Below, piece by piece: positions 6,135-12,084 of a stretch of DNA of 12,084 nucleotides. Source of the stretch: Stenotrophomonas maltophilia (lineage in GTDB: Bacteria > Pseudomonadota > Gammaproteobacteria > Xanthomonadales > Xanthomonadaceae); NCBI GenBank assembly GCA_002386405.1, contig DGIP01000015.1, positions 1 to 12,084 on the forward strand, written 5' to 3'. The notes under the pieces were generated by a model that searched no databases, had not been told where the DNA came from, and worked only from the letters and a program-made list of their open reading frames with translations. A program made the translations under genes and the position numbers. Every line of letters starts with the position of its first letter. The first letter of the stretch is position 1.

Positions 6135-6855
6135 TCAACCGCTCCTGCAGGCGCGCGGCGTTGGCAACGGCGAAGCCGTGCGCGGTGTTGTCGAAGATGA
6201 CCCAGCGGGGTCCACGTGCCTGGCGCACCTGCCCTGCCAGCGCGTCCAACGCCGCATCGTCGTAATCGCTGTAGTACATGCGCGGTGCGCCGTGCCAGCG
6301 CCAATAGCGCCATGTCGATGCACCGCCCGGCTGCGCAGCCGCCGGCACACGCGCTGGATCGGCTCCCAGCCGCGAGACGCCGTGCCGCAGCAGCAACGCG
6401 TCGGCCGCGTCGGTGAACCAGCTGGCATGGCGCGGCTCGCACGCCAGCGGCGCCTCGCTGCGCCTGCGCAGCGCACGGAAGAAGCTGGACGCGCGGCGGG
6501 GGTCCAACGCCAATGAGGGCGGCAGCTGCAGCAGCAGTCCACCCAGCTTGGTGCCCAGCGCGCTGGACTCGTCCAGGAAGCGGTCAAGCAACGGTGCAAC
6601 GCCGACCAACGCCGAATCGTGGGAGATCGTGCGCGGGATCTTGACCGAGAAACGGAACGCGGGCGGCACGCTGGCCGCCCAGCGCTCGTAGGTACCGGGC
6701 TTGTGGGGCCGATGGAACGAGGAATTGATCTCCACCACCGGGAACCGGGTGGCGTAACGCGCGAGCATGCTCTCCCCTGGGCCGAACAGATCGGCGTAGC
6801 GACCTGGAATGGACCAGCCCGCGCAGCCGACCAGCGGGCCGGAGGAGGCGTGCAT
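6127..6855 (-). CDS. DUF72 family protein (YecE-like TIM barrel)
   Basis: This 242-residue protein carries the conserved DUF72 stations in order: GCAGWS (10-15), VEINSSFHRP (41-50), KIPRTISHD (72-80), LLLQLPPSL (107-115), ACEPRHASW (138-146; most relatives have EFRHPSW), a WHGAPRMYY segment (187-195) and IFDNTAHGFAVANA (220-233). The family folds as a TIM barrel with a conserved pocket but has no established biochemical role. The ATG is 12 bp after the stop of the split-barrel gene, and a GAGGAA that overlaps that stop serves as the ribosome site. Its last 8 bp overlap the nei start. This tight linkage ties it to oxidative-damage repair by context only. Confidence 0.88.
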   Translation of the reverse strand: MHASSGPLVGCAGWSIPGRYADLFGPGESMLARYATRFPVVEINSSFHRPHKPGTYERWAASVPPAFRFSVKIPRTISHDSALVGVAPLLDRFLDESSALGTKLGGLLLQLPPSLALDPRRASSFFRALRRRSEAPLACEPRHASWFTDAADALLLRHGVSRLGADPARVPAAAQPGGASTWRYWRWHGAPRMYYSDYDDAALDALAGQVRQARGPRWVIFDNTAHGFAVANAARLQERLNA

Positions 6856-6867
6856 GTCCGTCGTTCC

Positions 6868-7302
6868 TCAGGCCTGGATCTCGCCCTGGTCTTCGCCGTC
6901 CCAATAGTGGATGCGGTGCGCGTGGACGTGGATCAGAACCAGCCCGGGGGTGTCCACGCCCTGTTCGAACCAGCGTTCCAGGCTCTTCTGCCAGTGTTCC
7001 CGCATCACTTCCTTGTCGCGGATGATGCGGCCCTTACCCTGCACGAACACGAACAGCGGCGGCTTGCCGAGCAGGCCCTTGCTGCCGGTGAAGCTGAGCG
7101 CGACCTTGGGTTCGGCCTGCAGCTCGCGCACCATGTCGGTGCTGTCGAGCGCGAAGAACCAGCTGTCACCGTCGTAATCGACATCGCCGTTGTTGCTCAT
7201 CGGGCGGCCGGAGATCTCGCCGTTGTCGGCGAAAGTCTGCAGCATGGTGAAGTCGATGCCAGCCATTTTCTTGGCCAGGTCGTGCAGGGTGAGGGTGGTC
7301 AT
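6868..7302 (-). CDS. Pyridoxamine-phosphate-oxidase-like FMN-binding split-barrel protein (general stress type)
   Basis: The 144-residue product resembles general stress protein 26 and other small split-barrel flavoproteins. SGRPMS (31-36) matches the SRPM-type strand that contacts the FMN phosphate. DGDSWFFALDSTDMVRELQ (44-62) and the HVHAHRIHYWDG tail (125-136) are typical. Such proteins bind FMN, or sometimes heme or F420, and are not usually true PdxH enzymes. The start at 7302 is chosen because TLHDLAKKMAGIDFTML forms the usual N-terminal helix; the frame upstream to 7506 runs through a noncoding inverted repeat and into the 3' end of the PHP gene. No good Shine-Dalgarno is present, and the arm of a long inverted repeat lies directly before the ATG. 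It is the first gene of the unit with DUF72 and nei. Confidence 0.83.
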   Translation of the reverse strand: MTTLTLHDLAKKMAGIDFTMLQTFADNGEISGRPMSNNGDVDYDGDSWFFALDSTDMVRELQAEPKVALSFTGSKGLLGKPPLFVFVQGKGRIIRDKEVMREHWQKSLERWFEQGVDTPGLVLIHVHAHRIHYWDGEDQGEIQA

Positions 7303-7377
7303 GGCAGGGTCCGTGCAGGATTCGGGTGCTACCAGCCTCGGCCGGGCCCCGTGACCGGATCGTGCACGGGCCCTGCC
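7303..7377. repeat. 75-bp inverted-repeat element between the PHP and split-barrel genes
   Basis: GGCAGGGTCCGTGCA (7303-7317) and TGCACGGGCCCTGCC (7363-7377) are inverted repeats with 14 of 15 bases matching and a 45 nt GC-rich interior. The element fills almost all of the 82 bp gap. In the minus-strand RNA it begins 7 nt after the PHP stop codon, and its second arm ends directly at the AUG of the split-barrel gene. It could end the receptor-hydrolase transcript, limit translation of the next gene, or be a mobile palindromic unit. Confidence 0.6.
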
Positions 7378-7384
7378 GTGGCGT

Positions 7385-8764
7385 TCACGGCACTCCGGTG
7401 TTGCCGATGAACACCGGATTGGAGTGGAACCACAGGTCCTGCCAGGGATCTTCGCCCTTGGTGTCCGCCAAGGGCGTCTCTTCGTCCGTGCTACTGCCAC
7501 GCGCACGAACGAATCCCCCTCCGGCCGGTGCAGGCAGTTCCCATGTCACCTGGTACCACGCATCTTCCTGCTGCCAGTCGTTGGCGGTGAAGCGCCGGGT
7601 CTGCATCTGCGGCGCCTGTCCACCCGCACTACCCACGATCAGCTGCAGCTGGCGGAGCACCGGGTGTTGTCCCGCTGCGTTGGCCGAGTCGGGTTTACGC
7701 ACCCGCAGCTGCACTTTCATCGGCTTACCAGATGGCAAGCCTACGCTTTCGCCCATTCGCCCCACCCCGCCGCTGCCATCGGCCGCCTGCACGGTCAGCT
7801 CCAACGCATCGATCAGGTCGCCGGTCACCGCGAACATGCGGCCGCCGCGCACGCCACCGAGAATGTCATCGGCCTCCGGACGCGCCCACACATACGTCTT
7901 GCTGTACTCACCCGGATCGAAGTCGCTGCCTCCATCGCGCTGGTTCACGTGCGAATCGGAACTTGCGGTGATCCAGAAGCGGGTGCCGTCGGCCAGCATC
8001 TGGTCCCATACGCCACCAACCTGCGTGGTCATCTGGTCGAAGCCGCCGAATGTCGGTGCCGCCGCATTCCGGTACAGGCCACGCTCGGTGCGGGTGGCCT
8101 GGTGCCCGGGCGCGCCTTCCATGCCCACCAGCACCTGCGGCGCGGCGGCATGCCAGGCGTTCAGCTCGGCCGGCTCCACCTCGCCCCACTGCCCTGCCCC
8201 CGTGGCGGTTCGCGAGGGGTGGTTGATCAGCATCAGCGGCAGCGGACTCAACCCGCGCATATGGGCCAAGGCATCCAGCATGTGCTGGTGGGTATCACGA
8301 CTGCCCTCCTGCAGCGGCTCACCGCGGCTGTAGTCGCGTTCGATCGTCACCAGCTGTTCGGCTTCGCGCGCGCCCGGCGCGATGATCAGCGAGGCGTGCT
8401 CGCCGGCCGGCACATCGAACTCCATGCCGTTGAACTGGATGACCTCGGGCACGTCCTGCCGGGCCTGCAGCAGCGCCGGATAGGCATGGTCGCGGGTCAC
8501 CGCCGAGTGGCCGGGGCCACCGTGGTCGGTATGCACCATCCAGCGCAACCCGAAATGGCGCGCGCGCCCGGCGTTGTGGCTGCGGGTGTAGGTCGAGTCG
8601 CCGCCACGGATGGGCGTGGGCGGCGTGGTGCTGCGGTCCCAGTCCACGCTCCATTCGCTGTGCACGTGGTGGTCGCCGGGCTGCCAATCGCGGCCGGCAT
8701 CAGGATCGGCAGGCGTTGCGGTGGCTGGCGCCGCAAGCAGCGCCAGCAGGAGAAGGGTATGCAT
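7385..8764 (-). CDS. Exported PHP-domain metallohydrolase (CehA/McbA-like)
   Basis: The 459-residue protein has a short hydrophobic N-terminus (MHTLLLLALLAAPATATP) consistent with a Sec signal peptide and no lipobox cysteine, so it is probably periplasmic or secreted. The metal-site motifs of the PHP family follow in order: DHHVHSEWS (31-39), HTDHGG (78-83), EFD at 115-117, NHPS (181-184) and SSDSH (268-272, Asp270 and His272). The C-terminal third is a beta-rich region ending in WFHSNPVFIGN, common in exported PHP proteins. PHP enzymes cleave phosphoesters or, in CehA/McbA, carbamate esters such as carbaryl; the natural substrate here is unknown. The ATG is 2 bp after the stop of the TonB-dependent receptor with no clear ribosome site, which implies translational coupling and a joint function. 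All metal positions appear intact. Confidence 0.82.
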   Translation of the reverse strand: MHTLLLLALLAAPATATPADPDAGRDWQPGDHHVHSEWSVDWDRSTTPPTPIRGGDSTYTRSHNAGRARHFGLRWMVHTDHGGPGHSAVTRDHAYPALLQARQDVPEVIQFNGMEFDVPAGEHASLIIAPGAREAEQLVTIERDYSRGEPLQEGSRDTHQHMLDALAHMRGLSPLPLMLINHPSRTATGAGQWGEVEPAELNAWHAAAPQVLVGMEGAPGHQATRTERGLYRNAAAPTFGGFDQMTTQVGGVWDQMLADGTRFWITASSDSHVNQRDGGSDFDPGEYSKTYVWARPEADDILGGVRGGRMFAVTGDLIDALELTVQAADGSGGVGRMGESVGLPSGKPMKVQLRVRKPDSANAAGQHPVLRQLQLIVGSAGGQAPQMQTRRFTANDWQQEDAWYQVTWELPAPAGGGFVRARGSSTDEETPLADTKGEDPWQDLWFHSNPVFIGNTGVP

Positions 8765-8766
8765 GA

Positions 8767-11700
8767 TCAGAAGTCGGCGCGCAGGCCCAGGCTGATGCGA
8801 CGGCCCGAAGCTTCGTACATGGTCGGGAACGACGGATCCATGGTGTAGCCGCTGGTGATCTCGTTGGTCAGGTTGATGCCCTTCAGGCTGACCTTGATGT
8901 TGTCGGTGATCCGGTAGCCAATCGACACATCCATCTGGCCGTAGGCATCGCGCCAGATCGGGTACATGTCATAGCCGATCGATTCCACGTACTCGTCCTT
9001 GTGGTTGTAGGACACGCGGGCATCGAACCGGTCATTCTCATAATACGCGGTGAGGTTCCAGGTCTTCTCGGCCAGGCCGGGCATCGGGGTACGGATGCCC
9101 AGGTCGGATTCACCGGCCAGCGAGCTGTCCAGCACGGTGTAGTTGGCGTTCACGCCGAAGCCTTCCAGCACCGGGTGGAACATGCCCAGCGGCAGCTGCG
9201 CCACCAGCTCCACGCCGTCCACCTGGTAGGAGCCCTTGGCGTTGACCGGCTGGTACACGTCGAAATCGAAGATGCCGTTGAGGGTGCCGTTGGCGTTGTA
9301 CACCGCCACATCCTCGACCACGCCGGTGAGCGAGTTGATCACCACGCCGTCGATGTTCTTGCGGAAGTAGGAGGCGGCAAACAGCGCGCCGTTGTCCAGG
9401 TACTTCTCCAGGCCCACTTCCCACTGCTTGGCGTAGGTGGGCTTGAGCTCCGGGTTGCCATCGGTGAAGCGGTACGAGCTCCAGCTGGCGGTGCGCTTGT
9501 AGGCGATGTCGGTCAGCGCCGGGCGCATCATGGTCTTGGAGGCGGCCGCGCGCAGCAGCAGGCCCTGGGCCAGTTCGGCGGTCATGTTGAAGCTGGGCAG
9601 CAGGTCGTCGTAGCTGCCATCCTTGGACACCGGGGTATCGGTGTAGCCGGTGCTGCCATCGGGCCGCTGGATGGGGTGGTAGCCGAACGAGGTGACGCTG
9701 GTATCGACGTAACGCGCGCCGGCGTTGATGTTGACCGGTACGTGGCCGATATCGAAGGCGAAGTCCGCCATCGCGTACACGCTCGTCACCTTCTCATCGA
9801 CCTGGTAGAACTGGCCGGCGTCGAACGGGGTATGGAAGCCGTCGTAGCGGAAGGCACGGCGCGCGTAATCGTTGGACACCTGCTGCCAGTCCAGGTCCTT
9901 GATGGTGTAGTCGCCACCGGGAACGATGTCGCCGATCCACTGCAGCGGGCTGTCGGCCAGGGTACGGGTATTCACCCAGGCGCTGCTGCCGGCGGTCGGC
10001 CCGGTGATCTTGAGTTCGCCGTACTGGCGCTGTTTGGAGCGGTCGGTGTAGCGTGCACCGAACTTCACGTCACGCAGTGCCGGCAGGAAGGCCAGGTCCA
10101 GCATGCGGGTCACGTTGACCTGGGCGGCGTACTTGTCGTCGTCCACCTTCTCCAGCGTGGTTTCATAGGCTTCGAACAGGTACTTGTCCGAGGCGTTGTA
10201 CATGTCGAAACCGCCCGGGGTGCTGGGAATGGTTTCACCGCTGCGGCCGGTCCAGCGGGTGCGCGAGGGTGCGTAGGCAACGTGCTTGAGGTTGGAGAAG
10301 TCCGAGGTCTTCTCCGCACCGGAGTAGCCGGCCATGGCGTCGATGTACCAGTCCTGCCCCTTCCAGTCGAGGGCCACGCTGTACTGGCTGTAATCGGTCT
10401 TGTTGATCCGCTCCTTGCTCAGCATTTCGTGCTGGGTGGCGGTGTAGGACACATCGCGCAGCACCACCATGCCGTACTCGGACAGGGTGCTGGCATCGTA
10501 TTCGTGGATGGTGTCGAGGGTGCTGCGGCTGGAGGCCGAGTAAGCGGCCGCGTCGTACTCGTCCTCGGTCGAATCGTAACCGCCCAGCATCGCATCGAAG
10601 GTCAGGCTGAAGCTGCTGCTCGGCTTGTACTGCAGCGAGGCGGTGGCGCCCCACTTGTCCTGCTCGTTGAGGTATACGCGGTCGCCGACCTTGTCCTGGA
10701 ACACCACCAGGTTGGTTTCATCGGTGTCGGTGCGGTTGACGATGTTCACCCCGGCATCGCGGGCCAGCACGGCCTGGGCCTGGGTACCGCGGGTGCCGGA
10801 CGCCCCAAGGAAACGCGACATCGGGCGGAAGTTGATGCCCGAGGTGGAATCGGTACGGTTGGTGCGCTTGGACTGCGAGTACGACACCAGGCCGCCCCAA
10901 TCGCCCCAGGTATCGGCGGCCAGGAACGCGAAGCGCGGGTCCACTTCTTCGGAAATGCTGTTGTGCGCGCCTTCGGCCGACAGCACCAGCTTGCGCTCCT
11001 TGTAATCGAACGGGCGCGCGGTGGTGATCTTCACCGAGCCGGCGATGCCACCCTCTTCATCGGCGGCGGTGGGCGACTTCTGCACCGTGACCTGCTGGAT
11101 GATCTCCGAGGCGAACATGTCGAACTCCACATCGCGTCCACCACTGCCGGAGGCGGTGGCGAGGTCGTTGATTGACACGTACGTGTATTCCGACGGCAGG
11201 CCACGCACGTTGACCTTGGTGCCCAGGCCCTTGCTGCGCTCGATGGTCACGCCGGGAACGCGCTGCAGCGCTTCGGCCAGGTTCTGTTCCGGAAAGTCGG
11301 CCACGTCGGTGGCCACGATCGAATCGGAAAAGCCGATGTTGTTGCGCTTCAGGTCCACCGCCTGTTCCAGGCTGCGGCTGTAGCTGCCGGTCACCTGGAT
11401 GGTTTCCAGGTTCTGCGCGCCCGGCGCGGCGACGTCACCCGCCGAGGCCTGCAGCGGCGCCGCCCCGGCATCGGCCACCGCCATCGGTGCGACCACCCCG
11501 GAGGTGGGCTCGTTGCCCGCCGTGGCGGCTTCAATGGTGACCGTACCGGCATTGAGGTAGCGGTAGCGCAGCCCGGTGCCGGCCAGCAGGCGGTCAAGGG
11601 CCGCCTCCGCGCTCAGGCCCGCCGGCACCGGCGGGGTGCGCGGGTTGCCGGCCACCTGCGCGTTGTAGACGAACTGCAGGCCGGTCTGGCGCGACAGTGC

Positions 11701-11826
11701 GTTGAGTGCCATGTCCAGCGGCTGCGAGGCGATGGCATCGGCGGCAGGACGGGCCGGTTCTGCAGCGGTGGCCGTCGCGGTGACCTGCAGGGCAAGGGCG
11801 ATCGAAAGGAACAGAGTGCAGCGCAT
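8767..11826 (-). CDS. TonB-dependent receptor with N-terminal STN signalling domain
   Basis: The 1019-residue outer-membrane protein begins MRCTLFLSIALALQV with a likely signal peptide cut near residue 22. An STN domain spans about 31-100, starting at QPLDMALNALSRQTGLQFVY. A Gly/Ala-rich linker leads to a TonB-box-like ETIQVTG (141-147). The plug domain follows, with LAEALQRVPGVTIERSKG (183-200) and NVRGLPSEYTYVSIN (206-220). A long beta-barrel ends in RISLGLRADF with the expected terminal Phe. Size and plug sequence fit the Xanthomonas/Caulobacter subfamily of large receptors often used for carbohydrates or other non-iron substrates. The STN domain and the fecR gene upstream indicate surface signalling. 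The ATG at 11826 is preferred over an in-frame TTG at 11865 because it starts directly at the signal peptide. The ligand cannot be read from the sequence; I see no iron-specific clue. Confidence 0.92.
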   Translation of the reverse strand: MRCTLFLSIALALQVTATATAAEPARPAADAIASQPLDMALNALSRQTGLQFVYNAQVAGNPRTPPVPAGLSAEAALDRLLAGTGLRYRYLNAGTVTIEAATAGNEPTSGVVAPMAVADAGAAPLQASAGDVAAPGAQNLETIQVTGSYSRSLEQAVDLKRNNIGFSDSIVATDVADFPEQNLAEALQRVPGVTIERSKGLGTKVNVRGLPSEYTYVSINDLATASGSGGRDVEFDMFASEIIQQVTVQKSPTAADEEGGIAGSVKITTARPFDYKERKLVLSAEGAHNSISEEVDPRFAFLAADTWGDWGGLVSYSQSKRTNRTDSTSGINFRPMSRFLGASGTRGTQAQAVLARDAGVNIVNRTDTDETNLVVFQDKVGDRVYLNEQDKWGATASLQYKPSSSFSLTFDAMLGGYDSTEDEYDAAAYSASSRSTLDTIHEYDASTLSEYGMVVLRDVSYTATQHEMLSKERINKTDYSQYSVALDWKGQDWYIDAMAGYSGAEKTSDFSNLKHVAYAPSRTRWTGRSGETIPSTPGGFDMYNASDKYLFEAYETTLEKVDDDKYAAQVNVTRMLDLAFLPALRDVKFGARYTDRSKQRQYGELKITGPTAGSSAWVNTRTLADSPLQWIGDIVPGGDYTIKDLDWQQVSNDYARRAFRYDGFHTPFDAGQFYQVDEKVTSVYAMADFAFDIGHVPVNINAGARYVDTSVTSFGYHPIQRPDGSTGYTDTPVSKDGSYDDLLPSFNMTAELAQGLLLRAAASKTMMRPALTDIAYKRTASWSSYRFTDGNPELKPTYAKQWEVGLEKYLDNGALFAASYFRKNIDGVVINSLTGVVEDVAVYNANGTLNGIFDFDVYQPVNAKGSYQVDGVELVAQLPLGMFHPVLEGFGVNANYTVLDSSLAGESDLGIRTPMPGLAEKTWNLTAYYENDRFDARVSYNHKDEYVESIGYDMYPIWRDAYGQMDVSIGYRITDNIKVSLKGINLTNEITSGYTMDPSFPTMYEASGRRISLGLRADF

Positions 11827-11897
11827 CGTGGGATCCAGTGAGGGAATGGCGGTGGCGTTCCCCAACTACGACGCGGCAAGGCGTGGATCGGGCACCG

Positions 11898-12084
11898 CTA
11901 ATTCGATGAATTTTTTTTGACAACGCCGTCGGCCACGTCGCGCATGCGTACGTGGATGCCATCGGCACGCTGCTGGATGACCAGCGCCGGCTGCTGGTCC
12001 AGGAACGCGCGCAGCGAACCCAGGTCATCGGCGCGCAGGTTGCCGGTGAGGCGCAGCGCGCCGGCGTCATCGCTGACGCGCAGG
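11898..12084 (-). CDS. FecR-type anti-sigma/signal transducer (C-terminal part)
   Basis: Only the last 61 residues are in the window; the gene continues past 12084. The fragment reads LRVSDDAGALRLTGNLRADD, then LGSLRAFLDQ and PALVIQQRADGIHVRMRD, which fits the periplasmic C-terminal domain of FecR proteins. That domain contacts the STN domain of the partner receptor, and the N-terminal part binds an ECF sigma factor in the cytoplasm. The receptor starts 71 bp downstream on the same strand. A fecI-like sigma gene would be expected just beyond the window. The last residues are VVKKNSSN, encoded over an A8 tract. Identification rests on a short fragment plus the context of an STN-type receptor. 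Confidence 0.72.
   Translation of the reverse strand, partial: LRVSDDAGALRLTGNLRADDLGSLRAFLDQQPALVIQQRADGIHVRMRDVADGVVKKNSSN
11911..11918 (-). repeat. A8 homopolymer near the end of fecR
   Basis: Eight consecutive T on the plus strand give A8 in the coding strand, seven codons including the stop from the end of the gene. This is rare in such GC-rich DNA. Gain of one A would add about 14 residues before a new TAG. Loss of one A would open a frame that runs past the receptor start. Because only the C-terminal tail is affected, slippage may be tolerated. Confidence 0.6.

Noticed and set aside
7303..7377. A tRNA-like or riboswitch fold in the gap.
   Set aside because: The ends pair well, but I see no T-loop, anticodon arm, CCA or known riboswitch core. 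It is kept only as an inverted repeat.
7303..7506. N-terminal extension of the split-barrel protein.
   Set aside because: It would translate the inverted-repeat element and the end of the PHP gene in another frame, and the added residues are Arg-rich and unlike the family.
9001..11175. A 724-codon open frame antisense to the TonB-dependent receptor.
   Set aside because: It is rich in Gly, Val, His and Ala with no recognisable domain. Long antisense frames are expected opposite a GC-rich gene with biased third positions. The receptor on the minus strand has intact STN, plug and barrel features.
11827..11897. A FecI-type promoter between fecR and the receptor.
   Set aside because: A GGGGAACG-like string is present on the minus strand, but I could not find a matching -10 element at a suitable distance. 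The 71 bp gap is compatible with simple read-through.

Overview
The window looks like chromosomal DNA from a Stenotrophomonas (Xanthomonadaceae). Coding sequence is very GC-rich with G/C at most third codon positions. A large TonB-dependent receptor of the Xanthomonas/Caulobacter kind sits behind a FecR-type gene. The gap at 4450-4627 carries GTAG-headed palindromes of the type known as SMAG repeats in S. maltophilia. The genus call rests on recall and pattern, not on a search.

Left part, plus strand (1-3161): the end of a malonate decarboxylase operon. The 3' part of mdcH (malonyl-CoA:ACP transacylase) is followed by a MatC-type malonate/dicarboxylate carrier and a GntR/FCD regulator that is probably MdcY. 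MatC would bring malonate in, the Mdc enzyme (mostly outside the window) would decarboxylate it to acetyl units, and the regulator would respond to malonate. The 182-195 bp gap before the regulator holds a short tandem repeat and a nested palindromic element with competing pairings.

Middle part, minus strand (3169-7302): an MHS-type MFS transporter converges on the regulator, and both stop codons lie in one shared hairpin. Upstream of it are two inverted REP pairs, a small SAM-dependent methyltransferase, an Fpg/Nei DNA glycosylase, a DUF72 protein and an FMN-binding split-barrel protein. The last three (in transcription order split barrel, DUF72, Nei) are packed as an operon with a 12 bp gap and an 8 bp overlap. 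This suggests a stress or DNA-damage unit.

Right part, minus strand (7385-12084): fecR 3' end, TonB-dependent receptor with an N-terminal STN signalling domain, and a probably exported PHP-domain metallohydrolase whose ATG lies 2 bp after the receptor stop. The order fits a surface-signalling uptake locus: receptor occupancy is sensed through STN-FecR, and an exported hydrolase acts on the ligand or a product of it. The ligand is unknown. This is the best candidate in the window for an uncharacterised system. A 75 bp inverted-repeat structure separates it from the stress operon.

The window contains no rRNA, tRNA, CRISPR array or insertion sequence that I can see. No gene-free stretch exceeds 300 bp.
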